DNA of 64,000 bases from Prinia subflava. Taxonomy: Eukaryota; Chordata; Aves; Passeriformes; Cisticolidae. The notes beneath the pieces are model-generated. The model made no database searches. It saw nothing but the letters and a program-made list of their open reading frames with translations, and was not told where the DNA came from. The position numbers were made by a program, and so were the translations under genes. The stretch is taken from contig NC_086251.1 in NCBI RefSeq assembly GCF_021018805.1, positions 44,896,767 through 44,960,766 of the forward strand, read 5' to 3'. Positions 1 to 13,269 of this stretch are shown here, piece after piece; the first letter of the stretch is position 1; every line of letters begins with the position of its first letter.

Positions 1-1230
1 TGTCTGTCCATGTCTAAGGCAGCCAGTGACCAGTCATTCATCTGCTGAGGGTAGTAGCTTTTTATACTGAATGAAGTTTACAAACACATTCTTTCAAATC
101 CATTATTCTACTGAATGAAGTTTACCAGATAGATGCAATTGAAAGACACTCATAAAATGCTTTCCAGGAAGCTTGGCTACAATGACTGTCTTGTGATAAA
201 AAGTGATCAAGAAATATCATGAAGCATGGGATTTGATTATTTTGAACACAGAAGTAAACCAATATAACACATGTAATATAATTTATGCAATAAACTACAT
301 TATCTATGCTATGATTTATACATAACCCTGGAGCAGAAAGAGAACAAAAGGAACAAAAACTTTAATGTAGGATCAGTCTGATCACTGGCACATTGCAAAA
401 ATAAAGATTCGAGACTTGATCTTGAGGACATTTGGAACTTTAACTGCAATGTGAATCAGGCCTTTCTTTGAACAGAAGTATGTTTTCCCTATATTTATTT
501 ATTATATACAATTTATAAATTTTTCCTCATTTAAAATAAACATCTTTCTTTCAAAGTATTTTAGTGACTAAAAATTCATATCAAGTGCCTCAAGCACATG
601 ATATTTATGTGTAGTAAGGGTCTCCACTTCCAAACCTCCCCTTGATAACAAAATACTGAACATACTCATTAGTTCTGTGGTATACCTATCTAATAATGGT
701 ATGCCAGTGAAAACCATAAGTAAAACATAAAACACAGGCCCAGAAGTGTTTTGCTTTGCAAAATTTCTTCCAGTTCTAATTCAGCACTAAAATAAATAAT
801 TACTGGATATTTTAATAAGCAATACTCCTTATTGAGCAGAGTAATTATAAATAAAGAATATCTTGTACATTTTATTATTTATTTTATAAATTAAGAAGGA
901 TTGTATCAAAGTAACAAGGTATCAAAGTACTGTAGATTTCTCTGAAATGAAGGGAGGAATTTTTCCAGTGAACATAACATAGAAAACCAGCAATAGCTTT
1001 GTCACTTCTCAAAGTCTCTGAGCTGGACCTTGACTTAGAAGTCTTCATCCTCTTCCTATGAGGTCATCTCTGAACAGTCCTGAATTTCTGCTTCTCTGAA
1101 TCTGTTTGAGTCCTCTGATTTCTCCTACAAATATATTAACCTCCCTACTCAAAATAACGTCTTTCAAATCTCCCAGACCACATAGTTTCAATACCCCAGG
1201 AGGTTTTCATGTTGCAGTTTTAGTGGCCCT

Positions 1231-1320
1231 GTGCTATGTTTGGATGGTTTGTTTGTTGTTGTGGCTTTGAGGTACTTTTTTGTTGTTTTGGTTTATGTGT
1301 TGTTTGTTTGTTTTTATTAG
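1231..1320. repeat. T/G-rich low-complexity tract
   Basis: The plus strand is dominated by TTTG, TTG and T runs, including several GTTTGTTTG blocks. It is a simple low-complexity sequence with no coding sign. It could be an old eroded simple repeat. Confidence 0.6.
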
Positions 1321-1987
1321 CCACCTTGTTTTCTCACATTTATCTAAAATATTTCATTTGCATTTGGATTTGATATAGCTTAGAGTATTTATAGTACTAC
1401 ATCATCATGGACAAAAGGGGCTAACAGAGATGTAAGGAGGAATTTCTTTGTGCACTTCAAATGCATTATTTCTTGCTTCACCCACCACGTAAACAAAAAA
1501 CAGATCACACCCTCCTTCTTATTCCCGTTTTGTAGGTTATGTCCTGAACTGTTTCCTTGGCTCTCTTCAGTTGGCTAGCAATCACTGAAGCCATGAGATC
1601 AAAGGTACTAAAGGCTGAAAGCCTAATCCTTGCAGTTTACCCTTGTACCTTCCAAACTACAGCTTTGTTCATATGTCAGATTGGATGCTTTTAGCAACAG
1701 CATGTTGCTTTTTACTCAGTTTGTGATCTATATTATTTACTTTTTGTACTGACCTTCCACATGCCCAAAACATTTTAAGATCTTATATTTAGCAGATGAT
1801 TGTTTTCACCTAGATTTTTCCATGTAAAACAGTTAAAAAACAAAAGTTTCAGACATTATCAGAGAAAGCTTACTCTCTAAACTCAAGTATTTTCCAGAAG
1901 ACTGAAAATAGCTGTTTTTCTTACAATTCCTAAAATTAAATCCATTACTTATCTCAAGACTCACAAGTAAGAATTATTTGATTTATT

Positions 1988-2003
1988 AAAAAAAAAAAAA
2001 AAA
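1988..2003. repeat. Short poly(A) tract (16 A)
   Basis: Sixteen consecutive A are followed by GAAAG. It may be a mononucleotide microsatellite or the remnant of a retroposed poly(A) tail. No recognisable retrocopy body was seen just upstream. Confidence 0.55.
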
Positions 2004-5000
2004 GAAAGATAATAAGAAAGTGTTAAGTAACCTATGATCTACATGGCTTGTTTAACCAGACTGAATGGAGAAAATGCTAACCTGAGACCAAATTTCTTAA
2101 TAGGGACCTAGTCTTGGTCACTACAGCTATATTAGACACCCAAAGTGTCCACTCCTTGGCCAGAGCAAGTATCATGTGACAGTGATATCCACCTGCCTGT
2201 ACATTAAGCCACTTTCAGCAGTAATAAACAGTGTCAGCTGTTACAGATTTTTTATTGCCCAGTTATTTTCAACCTCCCCTGTCATAAAAGCACAGCTCAG
2301 ATGAAACATCCCTTGGGTCTGTTCTGGCTCAGAGACTGCCTTGAGGACTAAATTGTGTTGATGAACTAGATTTTAATCTTAATTGCAGCCCTCAAACTCA
2401 AAACAACCTCATGAGATTTCAGGGATGTCAGCATTCACAGCAGCAGCAACATAGAAACCAAATCACTCCTACCCTCCCCGAGGTGCAATCTGGCTATGGC
2501 ACTCTCAAGTCTATTATCACTTCTGTTCTTGCCAAAAAAATGCCAAAAATCTTTTTAAAAAACCACAGACATTAGTTCTCATATACTTCCAGATGGAGTT
2601 TTGGCTCAACATCTGAAATATTTATTAACTGATCGAAAATATTCTCCTGTAAGACAAACATTTTTTGTTTTTCAGTTATAAAACTGAAAGTTTATTGAAG
2701 AAGTTTAGGTTTAATGCTATGTGCTGTTACAGGTTAATGGAGCAGACAATGTTTAAAAGCAATCAGCCTTACTGTGAAAATATATTCATTAGTACAGCTG
2801 AAGAAAACACGTCATCTTTAATTTAGAGGCCAATTCAAAATTAAACTGGCATAATAGTTAGATAAAATATTTTAGACCTTAGACGACACTGTATAGTGGT
2901 AGGGGTTGTAAAGAATGAATTTTTATAGCAATGCAACACTCCCTTTAGCTTCTGGGTTTGCAACATTGAAAAAGTAAAAATGATCCAATCAGTTTTGACA
3001 GAGTGCTTGCAACACGTGCTCAAACTCCACTAATCCTGATCTTTAGGTTGGTCCAATATCAGCCATCCTGGGAGCTGGAGAAGGCAATTCCATTGACTTT
3101 TTCTCAGAAAACAGACTACGTGCTGAAAAATCCGGAGATATCCTACTCTATTAGCACAGAAGTTCAACCTTGCCTGCAATGAATGAAATTAAAGTAAGCA
3201 AAGGCACAGAAAGTATCAAGGCAGAACTGGAGCAGCAGGCAGTGAGCCCAGGATCCCAAAGAACTCACAACCACATTAGCTGGGGTTATGTTTTTAGTCC
3301 AGAAATGTCATAATCTGCTTTGCAGATTTCATAGGGAAAGATGGTGTGTAAGGAAAGGAACTGTTCAGAAAAACATGTTAAAACCAATGCTCACATGGCC
3401 CTGCCAGGTCACTCTGATTCACAATCACATCACTCTCTTTTCTCAGAAAGGAGGAATTGTTGCTCAGAAGAATGCAACAAGAAAGGAGGCTCCTTACTGG
3501 TTACAAACCATTAAACTATAAAAATCTATAAACTATAAGCCTCTAACAAGCCCTTTTTGCAAGGCAGCACGCTATCTACTTCAAAGGCGACAACTCATCC
3601 GAAGAGGAAATCCAGGGAAAATCTATCAACCCACAGATTAATCTCTGTGACCTTGTAGCACATTCCTAATAATTCTTCCAAAAACTGATCCTTCTTATCC
3701 CTGATTAACCACATTTCTCATAAATCTAGACAAAATAAGGGTGAATACTTGCCTTTCTGTTGACTTTGAGGGAATCCCAGAAAGTCAGAATGGATTTCTT
3801 TTAGGATGTGAAAACACCGATAAAATGCATACCTCATTTAAGAAACACTTTTTAAAGAATATTAAACCAGCAGCCACTCTGTAATCCTTTAAAAGACAGT
3901 AAATAGCCTAATTGAGGAAAAGGGAAAAAAAAGTTTTAATTACTCAGACAAGACATGACAAATATTTCATGACTAGTAATGAAAACATCCTTAAGTGAAA
4001 CCTTTTACAAAAGTAACTCCAGTGGTGGATTTTTTAAAGAACAAGCATTACTTCAACATCTCTTAAATAGATGCCAGGAAAATCATTCTGGGAAAGGTTT
4101 TTAATTCTGCAAGTGATCCTGTAATGCCATTAGATTATCCTTCCATTTATGCCTAATAATCTGTAAAACAGTAGATGATTCACACCAGTGAAATCTCAAT
4201 CTGCTATAATTTCATTTGTAGTCCTTAGTGAGCCAATTACACAAATTCTTCTTTACTTTTTTTTACTGATGGTCTTTAATGCATATTGATCTGATGGTAT
4301 ATAGTATATAAATCTGTCTCTTCTCTGTGGAGAGGGAATCAAACAAAGTTTACAATTGACAAGACAAACTTGAGTAGTTTAACCTAATCAATCTATCTAA
4401 TCAAATGTCACTCACACTTACTGTCACTGTTGAAGTATCTCCTGCATTTAATTCATGAGCAGTATTAACAGTCATCCCAAAACCTCTGAGGATAAAAGGT
4501 AGGCCTCAGGTTCAAACTAAAACTCTGAAGGACACGCAACAGCATAAATGTAAATGTACAATCAAAAAAAATTTTCACACTGTTTCTTACTCACCTATGA
4601 GGAAAAACCCTTTAGATAATTCAAATTAAATTAAAATGAACGAGTACTATACAAGTTTGTGCAGAAAATAAAACAGTGGGATGAATACAATTAATGCTTG
4701 TTTCTGGATCCTAGCTGATTAAGACTAAAGATAATTATTCTCTCATGAATAGTTGACAACTTGCAGGAATACACTGTTTTTTGCTTAGATTTCATCCTAT
4801 TCATCTACCTACAATAGGCTGCAATTTACTATCCATGTCAGAGTTGTGATCAAGAAATGAATGGGCAGGGAAACTCAATTCCATTTTGTCAAAATATTAA
4901 GTTTGGGATCAAAAACTGTAAAAATACATGTTCTACTTAATATGTTTGTCCTGTTATTTTTAAAGAATTTCTTAGAAACCAACACTGTTCATATGCATTT

Positions 5001-7314
5001 AGAAAAATCTGTTTGAAAGGGTTTTGTGTCTTAGTGTCTCTGCTAGGATGGATCACAAGTAGGAAGAGTATATTCAGTAGGTATTTGAGTCAGTCGTGAA
5101 CTAAATTACTCACAAATATTTCTTGACATTATTCAAGTAGTGTTAAGTCTGAGTAATGACAGAGACCGGAAACGACCTTGTTTTGAGCTGTCATGATCCA
5201 TTACTACAGCATATATCTTTCCAAGATGTTTAAGATTACGAACATCTCCTCAACAGCAGCTGCACTGGGCTTGGTTTGAGCCATTAGATATTTCCTGGAT
5301 GTGTGTTAACACAGACAAAAGCCATTTCAGGCTCTGTCCAAAAAGTTCTAAAACATAATTTGAAAATATTTGAGCTCTTTGAAAAAAAGAGGGGCTTTAG
5401 ATTAGCTTTCAGAGTCAACAGACTCAAATTAAAAGTTTCCTAGAATGCCTTAAAAAGTAGCTTCATGTATAGCAAAACAGTCAATAATTTAGGATTCTTT
5501 AATTTCATTTGAAGACTACATTTTCTCCAGCATGTTCAGACTTTCAGGAGAAATTCCTAACACACAGGTGTTTTTATTAGTAGCTTTTGTTCCAAGCCAT
5601 CTCTGAACTTGTCATCTCATCTTACTGGTGTTGTGGTACTTTCATTCTCAAAGAGAAACTTCATGCTACTGTCTAGATATAGCTCATCCATTCCTCTTAG
5701 TGCCTCATTCTTCCCAGCCTCTTCCACTATAGATAAAAACCCAGCTTATTAAAAAGCACTGTGCCTCCATAAACATGAGCCATGATCTCCAGCAGCCTCC
5801 ATAGGTACTGGTTTATTTACAGGGGTCATGTCTCCCCATCAGAGGAGACAGGTCAAATCAAAGGAGCCAGTTCTGTCTTCAAATTTGTAATCTGTCACTG
5901 TAACCAGTTTCAAGCATTTTGCTAAGAGGGTTTCAAAGCATTGCACACCTTGTAATAATTACAGAACTACTCTACCAAATCATGAAATAGCAAAATCTCA
6001 AAATAAACAACTAAACCACCACAAGGAATAATATCAGCTCAGCTGCAGATATTTTTCTGCCCCATCCGGTGCTAGAGGAAGCAGGTTTCCTCTGCATGCT
6101 GAGTATATAGAGTTTTGACTCATGTTACCAGGAAGGCTGAAAGGAGAGGCCTCCCCCAAGCTTCTGAACTCATCTGGTATCTACTCACACAAAGACATCA
6201 ATGTTCTGAGAGAAATTAGCCCCTGGAATGTTTTTGTTTTCAAAACTGTGTTCTGAAAAGGCAGTGTTTGCCACACATCTGGAAAAAGTGCTCATAGGTT
6301 AAGGATGAAAATGGGAAAGTCTTGAGAAAATAAAACATGAAAAGGAGCAGACTGGGTGGGAAAACTGCTGCAGACTAAGAGAGAGGATGAAAGGGAACTA
6401 TCCTATCAGGAGGATGTCTTGCAGAGAAGCTTACAAAGATAGCATTTTCTTCTGGGGCTTGGAGATGCTTCGCTTGACACACTTCACTCCCCAGCAGAGT
6501 GGGAGGACAGCTCACTTGAGATTTTATAGGAAAGTGAAATCTTTGAGATATAAATACATAGAAAGGATCACAGGAATTTTACACAGGGTTAGTTGGGTGT
6601 TTTGGGGGTTTTTTTTTAAGACATCCTTTTTTGCTAGAGAAATGTCTTACTACATTCTGATGGTAGGACATAATGGGTGGGAGAAAAGAAACAAGATACA
6701 GAGACCTTAAGTGACGTTTTCTTTGGGCCTGCTTTTTTGTCTGTGCTCTTCCTAACTGTGTTTAGTAGTAAACTGTAGGTATAAACAAACAATATGTGAG
6801 ATTTACTGTAGTACATAACAACCCCATAATCAACAATGCCCTGCCTGCTGCAGCCTTTTCTCCAGCCTGTCACCAGATCTCAAGCCTGTACCTGAAGTTC
6901 AGCTGATAGTTATGAATGCCTTCACAGTTCCTGCAGTCCTTCCAAACAGTCAAATGCACTTTACTAAGATTGAAATTGAAGCTCATTTCTAGTAAGAGAA
7001 ATATTACAATTGCTAGAAGAATCATCTGACTTAGATTTCCAATATAGTCTTCACAATTGATTTCATATGATCTGACCATTCCCATCTGTAAAGACCTACA
7101 CAGATCTTTCTGTTATTTCTGCACATACAGAAAAATAAGACTAGGCAGCCATCCAGCATTTGTATAAATATGATCTGTAATGAAGTGGAGGGGAAGAGAC
7201 ATGATAATACTATATAAATACAAAAAAAAATATGTGTCTGGTAAGCCATTAATTAACAACCAGTAAGCTCAAGGATATTTACTAGCTTGCAGATATTACT
7301 GCAATGCAAGAAAA

Positions 7315-7341
7315 AAAATCATCCATGAACAGGATGATTTT
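7315..7341. repeat. Perfect 10-bp stem hairpin
   Basis: AAAATCATCC (7315-7324) and GGATGATTTT (7332-7341) are exact reverse complements separated by the 7-nt loop ATGAACA. No terminator role is implied in a vertebrate genome. It may be chance or the remnant of a small palindromic element. Confidence 0.6.
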
Positions 7342-10089
7342 ATCACTTCATCAAGAGAGAAAAGGTCAGAAAAACATTCTCCTTCCATCACAATTATGTC
7401 AGACAAGTTATCGGTATATGAAAAGGACTCCAAGTGCAATAGTAAGTCACAAGTACAATTCTATTCATTCTGTGAAATGATAAATTTCACAATCAGGAAA
7501 ATAATTTAAAGTATGTATCAATACAATGTGCACACAGAGAGAAAAAACACAATGAAAGTGAAATCATAGTCTATTGAAAACTCTAATAAAGATTAGTGGT
7601 TGACCTGCAAGTCAAAGACTCTTGACAACAGATTTTAAGGCCAGAGGTGAGTATTAGATTGTCTGCATGCTATAATCTAACGATTTTAATTACTTATCAT
7701 TAACAGAGAATGTCAATTATATAATTCCAGTAAAACATGTACTTGATTTGAAAGCGACAAGATAAAATCTACCACTTTTCTCAACAGTTTGTTCTCTTAG
7801 CATGTTGGAAAATGCTCTTCTGGATATCCATAGACTGACAAGAATTTGAATTTCAGTCTACCATTTCAGAGTGTCAGTCAGACTATTTTTCCATAATGAG
7901 CAATAAGGATAAAGAAATTCATCTCTATCCCACACCCAAAACACCATTTCAAAGAAAAGATTGAATAAACATGGAAAAGGCTTGAGACTTCAGCCTAGAA
8001 GTGAAAAGAAAAAGGCAGTCGCAGAATCAATCAAAAGCCTTCTCTCTGTTTTTCTTATTGACTAGATAAGGTACCTAATCTATTTTTCCCCCCTGTGCCT
8101 ACCCAAATTAAAGTCTTGACTGTTGAAAAGCCTGGTCCTGCTGTCTATCTCTCCATGACATCGAACAAGAAATTTGCTTGTTTAGTGTTTCAAAACTCAG
8201 GATATTTACCATACAAAGAAGAGGAACAGCCATAATGACTTTTATCACTCTTAGAGTTTTCACTTTTAGCATTTTAGTTCAATTTTTCCCTTTGCAGAGC
8301 ACAGAAAAATGTCTGTTGGTATGGATGTCAAACTGCCCAGTGTCCCTTTTAATCCTGTCATTTATCAATACATACTCAATAAGCCTCTGTTGGTGACCTT
8401 GGTAAAAACAGTCTGTGGCAGATATTTCCAGATAATTTCATTATATGCACATTTTTACCTTATCAAATCAAGTATATTTTCTTCTATGTACTTCTTGAAA
8501 CTTAGAAAAGAACATACAAGAAATGTAAACTTTCTGGAAACTGGTCAACACTTACATATTCCCTTTACATTACATTTCACACAGCATTTTCTACCAGTTA
8601 TGTCCTGGTTTTCAGTCAAAAATTTCTCATATAATGAAGTGCCATTGTTCAAAATAAGTGGTAATATTGGTTTATTTAATCTTGTTTTGGAAACAAAAGA
8701 ACATTTTTAAAAGAGGGAAGGAAAAAATCTAAGCACAGATGAATAAAGGAAAGGGTGATGCACAATATGCATGAGGAGGTGAGGGATGAATGAGAATCAA
8801 AGCTGATATTGACTAATCTCGTATTCAGTCATATGTGCACACTAATTATAACTCACTAAAAATCAAGGAGCTGCAAAAAAAAATACTTGAAATGTATTGC
8901 ATATATGTCACATATATGTGTTCATATTAAGGTTCCTTCAAACATAACTCTCTTAGTTTACCTAAGAAGAGAAATGTAACTGAGCCATTCCAAAGAGAAA
9001 TTCTCTTTTAAGCTGTTTCCCTCTGATAATTTCATTTGTTTCACAGACTTAGTCAAAACCCAGATGGCAGATGAGGACAATGTATAAAAAATTGTTCTTT
9101 GTAAACATTGCTAGCAGAGATTGAACATCAGCTGACAATCCAGAGAAAATGACTATTTCCTTTAGTTTAATTCCAGTCTGAACAAGTGGCTCACTGTGAA
9201 CTACAAAAACCTGAGCTATTCCTTCTTTCCCATGGACAATAGCTTTTGCAAAATGAAAACTAGCATCTATTAGTGTTTTAACTTGTGCTAGTAAATAAAC
9301 CTCAAATATTTTCTTACTCTGTGTTGGACTAGTATAGCATATTTCACTTCAACCAAGTGCATCAAGTGGATGAATTAATCTCTTTTCCAAGCTACCACAG
9401 AAAAATGCAAAGGACTTAAATCCATCCCTAGCTTTATCTGCACTAAGATGCAACGTATTCTGGTGATTGACTCAAGTGCTCTTTCAGTATTAGTGGAGAT
9501 TTAGACAGAACAGGACTGACACAAGTGAGGTTAGCCTGTTCTGAGGCATACACACTCACTCCACCTCCTTTTCACTGCTGTGAAGGCAGAAATTGGATTA
9601 AAGTCAATCCATCCTGCACCTCCAGCAAAAATATTTGTTCCCTGGCTAGCATACATGAACATAACTCTTAATCATTTGTTTCTTGCCTCTGTTATGGGAA
9701 CTGGTTAAGAGCACAGCCCAATTACAATGTGCTTTAGTTACCTCCAAAAGGTACAAAGCATTCTAGAGAGCCACAGAAAAACTGAATTATTAAAATTTTT
9801 TCATATTTAGGCAGGGGCCTTAACATATATGGGATTGAATTGCAGAAGAGCTGAACCCCATCTGCTCCTAAAACCTGTAGAAACAGCTTTTGCTGACTGC
9901 CTTGAGAATTTGGTCACTGTATTGTAAGTTATTGTGGCATCCTTGATTACTTAAGAAAAATCATTCTTCCTTTCCTGCTCGAGACAAAAGAGAAGGATGC
10001 ACTAAACAATGTTCTGAAGGAAAACATTTCCCAGAACACAATAGCAAAGGCATCCAGACTGTCCTTCTCTTCCAGTGCACTGCACGGGG

Positions 10090-10310
10090 ATCAAATGACA
10101 CCTGCGCTGCACCTCAGGGAGCAGCAAGGAGCACTGTCCCCTGAGCAGCCGAGTGCAAAGGGGAACAGGAGCCTGACACGACAGGCAGAGCCAGTGCTGG
10201 AGCAGGAACCAGCAGCACCAAAAGGAGAAAGCCCAGCCAGTGACCAAAACCACCTGGAACAGAGAGAGGGCTCCAGACAGCACAACACACCTGAACAAGG
10301 GGTCTAACAG
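10090..10310. other. Isolated GC-richer block, unrecognised
   Basis: This block of about 220 bases is clearly richer in G and C than its flanks, with few CpG. The plus strand is open for 70 codons from 10095 with a hydrophilic translation rich in Gln, Glu and Pro; the minus strand is open for up to 107 codons. Neither is recognised and there is no clear splice acceptor. It may be a fragment of an old transposable element or an unrecognised exon-like segment. Confidence 0.35.
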
Positions 10311-12466
10311 GAATAAGATGTTCACATCAGGAAAAGACTAAATTCACAAACCTGAGCTTAAATGAGACCATTTCAGGGGGCAATGCCTCAGAGGAGACAG
10401 GTCTAGGTCAGTAAAGCCTATTAGCGTGCTCTGGGCTCTGCCACTGTAAGAAGTTGTTGTCTCTTACTGCAGTGGGAAGAGAAGGATTTGGGGAAAAACC
10501 CAACAACGAATAAACCCAAAAACCTCATTTCTGTGTCTATTTCCTCTTAAGCTTAAGGTTTTGTATTGTTCATATTCTCTCTGTTGAGGACACAAGGTCT
10601 ACAGCTCTTAGAGAAATTAAAAGAAAGACCCAGCCTCAGCCCTTTAAAAAAGAAAAGCTCAAATCAAAATACAGCTCATTTCCCTAATGCCTAAATTATT
10701 TGAATAGCTGTATATCAAAGCTAACAGAATTGTCTCCTTTAGTTAGCTGTGAACCATTTCAGGTAAAAGTTCAAAAACGTCAAAACATTTTATATTTAGT
10801 CTATACAAGTGCAGATTCAATGGCATGTGTGGGCAAAACAATTCTTAATCTCTCTCTGTAACAACTGCATGCACAGCAGCTTTTTTCTCTCCTTGGATTT
10901 TTTGGACAATTTTTTCCCAGTGCGAATAGTTTAACTGGTGATAACATCAATGGGAATGGTGTTGTTGTCAAGGGTTCAGGAGCTTGCCATCTCATTTCAT
11001 GTCTGACTGGCTATGAGCAGTCTCAGGTTACAGATTAACTGTAGTTATGGTCTGCATAGCTTCAGTTTTTTAAGCATGAGCAGACCCCACTACAGTTCAG
11101 GCCACTGCTAATTTTTCCAGCACCATCACTGTTACAGGTGTGACAGCATGGGATTCTTGGAAGAACATGTAGAACATGAGACAGTTCACACTGTAAAGAT
11201 GAAAAATATTAGCATAGGTGCTAAGATTTAAAAGATGTTTCGGGTGTATTTTGGTTTTGATGTGTCTTCCTCTTTTAAAACTCCATTTATAGCCCAGATC
11301 AAATTACAAAAACTGGCCATAGCCCATGTTTGAAATCAAAGAAACAATTACAGTGATTATGCCTTTTAAAGGAGGGATCTTGGTGCAGCACTGCGTTCTC
11401 CTCTTCATGAAAAACAGCCAAATGGTGCCAGATCCCTGGCAATGGATCTGTAAGAGAGACTGATTGCCAGGGAGAAATGGCAAAGGTGCCTGCCCCCTTC
11501 CATTAGGGGTCAGGCATCTCTGCCCCCTCTTCCCAGCTAGTTTTTTGGCTGGTACTGAAGCAGAAAAAAGCAAAATTATATTTGCCATCTTTACTTTGAG
11601 GATTTTGACACACCCAGAAAAGGAACTCTTCTGTTATAGCCATTCTTTGAATAACAAGATAATTTCTGCCACTTTTTCATTTGCAAGGTTGAAACCATTA
11701 CACTCTGGCATTAAAGAATCACAGAATCACAGAATATTCTGAGTTGGGAAGGGACTCGCTAGGATCAGTGAAGTCCAGCTCCTGCACAGGACAGTCCAAG
11801 GGGTTACACCATATGCCTGAGAGCACTGTCCAAATGTCTGTTAAGTATTGTCAGTCCTGGTGCTGTGACCACGTCCCTGGGGAGCCTGTTCCAGTGCCCA
11901 GTCACCCTCTGGGTGAAAAACCTCTTCCTAACATCCAGCCTAAACCTCCCCTGACACAGCTTCAGGCTGTTCCCTCAGATCCTGTCACTGGTCACCAGGG
12001 AGAAGAGATCAGTGCCTGCCCCTCCTCTTCTGTGACTGTGACTGCAGTGAGATCTTCTCTTGGTCTCCTCCAGGCTGAACAGACCAAGTGACCTCAGCTG
12101 CTCCTCATATGGCTTTCCCTTCAGAGCCTTCATCATCCTCATGGTTCTCCTCTGAATGCTCTCAATACTTCAATGTCTATTTTATATTGTGGCACTCAAA
12201 ACTGCCCCCAGCACTGGAGATGAGGCTGTCCCAGCTTAGAGCAGAGGGGACAATCCCTCCCTTGCCCATCTGGCCATGCTGTCCCTGATGCCCCCAGGAC
12301 AGGGCTGGTCCTCATGGCACTGCTGGCTCATGTTCAACTTGTCATGGACCAGGTCTGCCAGGTCCCTTTCTGCAGCATTGCTCTCCAGCCTCTCCCTCCC
12401 CAGCCTTTCATACATCCAGGGTTCCCCATCTCAGGGGCAGAATCTGTCACTTGTCTTTCTTAAGCT

Positions 12467-12733
12467 TCATAGAGTTGGCGATTGCCTAGACCTCTGATTT
12501 GTTGAGATCTCTTTGAAGGACCTCTCTTTAAGAAAGTCAGCAGCTCCTCCTAATTTTGTATCACCTGCAAACTTTCTTAGTATCCCTTTGAACCCTGCAT
12601 TCATTTTGCTAATGAAGATATTGAAGAGAGCTGGGCCTAAGATGGAGGCCTGCAGAACCCCACCAGTGCCTGGATGGCAGCAGCACCCATTCAGTGTAAC
12701 CCTTTGCACCCAACCCATGAGCCACTTGCTCAC
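12467..12733 (-). pseudogene. CR1 reverse transcriptase fragment (palm, mutated active site)
   Basis: This second open piece of the same CR1 copy holds the GWVQRVTLNG block, then an ILGPALFNIFI block, then FAGDTKLGG. The order is that of CR1 reverse transcriptase. The segment between the first two blocks and the spacing are disturbed, and the catalytic FADD reads FAGD, so the product would be inactive. Confidence 0.85.
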
Positions 12734-12736
12734 CCA

Positions 12737-13003
12737 TCACATGTTGTTTTTATGCAGCAGAAGGCTGGACATCCTGTCCAGGAGCAGGTAATGAGAAACA
12801 ATATCAAAAGCTTTGCTGAAATTTAAGATGGCATCAACTGTCTTCCCTTGGTCAGCTAGATGGGTTACCTTGTCATGAAAGGAAATCAGGTTTGCAAAAC
12901 AGGACTTTCCCCTCCTGAGGCCTTGCTGACTGATTACTGTGTTGTCCTTCAGGGATTTTTCAATATTCCCCAGAATAATCTTCTCCATAACTTTACCAGT
13001 CAT
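12737..13003 (-). pseudogene. CR1 reverse transcriptase fragment (N-terminal part)
   Basis: This 88-codon open stretch of the CR1 copy covers the start of the reverse-transcriptase domain. It has the MTGKVMEKI, SQQGLRRGKSC and FSKAFD blocks, which correspond to the LINE motifs around the SLT..GK, QHGF-like and AFD positions. The frame is open upstream of the first Met, through YRPVSLTS, so the Met is not a real start. The frame then ends in a stop; the next part of the domain continues in another frame (12467-12733). Confidence 0.85.
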
Positions 13004-13269
13004 TGAAGTGAGACTAACAGGCCTGTAAAAATTAAACCCATCTGAGTTTTTCCTCTGCTGTGCACTATGTCTCAGAAGTCAACCCCCAAAATATTTCACA
13101 GAATCAGAGAGAAAGATTTAGGCTGCAGTTTGAAGGAAATGTAAACATACTTCTTCATAATCTTTATTCACACAAAAATGTCTGTTTATAATGAGATAAC
13201 AAAAATGGGGACAGAGCAATTAAAAAAAGGTAACAAGATAGAAATATTCTTTCTATTTCTGAGGAAATT

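Larger units (their letters stand above)
1..11714. other. AT-rich noncoding stretch
   Basis: No convincing gene is seen here. The DNA is AT-rich and poor in CpG, and open frames are short (the longest, 133 codons at 8309-8710 on the plus strand, has unremarkable composition and no recognised motif). Short low-complexity tracts, one perfect hairpin and one GC-richer block near 10.1-10.3 kb are listed separately. It reads as intergenic or intronic vertebrate DNA. Confidence 0.75.
11715..13040 (-). mobile_element. CR1 LINE, 5'-truncated, minus strand
   Basis: The plus-strand left edge carries AGAATCACAGAATCACAGAA, the reverse complement of the CR1 3' terminal octamer repeats, followed by the usual CR1 3' region. 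Reading leftwards on the minus strand, the fragment starts near a YRPVSLTS motif (about 13,000-13,030), continues through the fingers/palm region of the reverse transcriptase (LNFSKAFD) and reaches a degraded catalytic box, FAGDTKLGG, near 12,560. The intact family box is FADD, so the first of the two catalytic aspartates is replaced. At least one frame break lies near 12,735. The endonuclease and ORF1 are absent, as is usual for 5'-truncated CR1 copies. Target-site duplications were not seen, which is normal for CR1. It is an old dead copy. Confidence 0.93.

Noticed and set aside
8309..8710. 133-codon plus-strand frame
   Set aside because: Composition follows AT-rich background, rich in Phe, Leu, Ser and Ile; no motif and no exon signals.
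11715..12500. Plus-strand frames (for example 11744-12091, 12088-12288, 12276-12497)
   Set aside because: They are antisense shadows of the minus-strand CR1 element.
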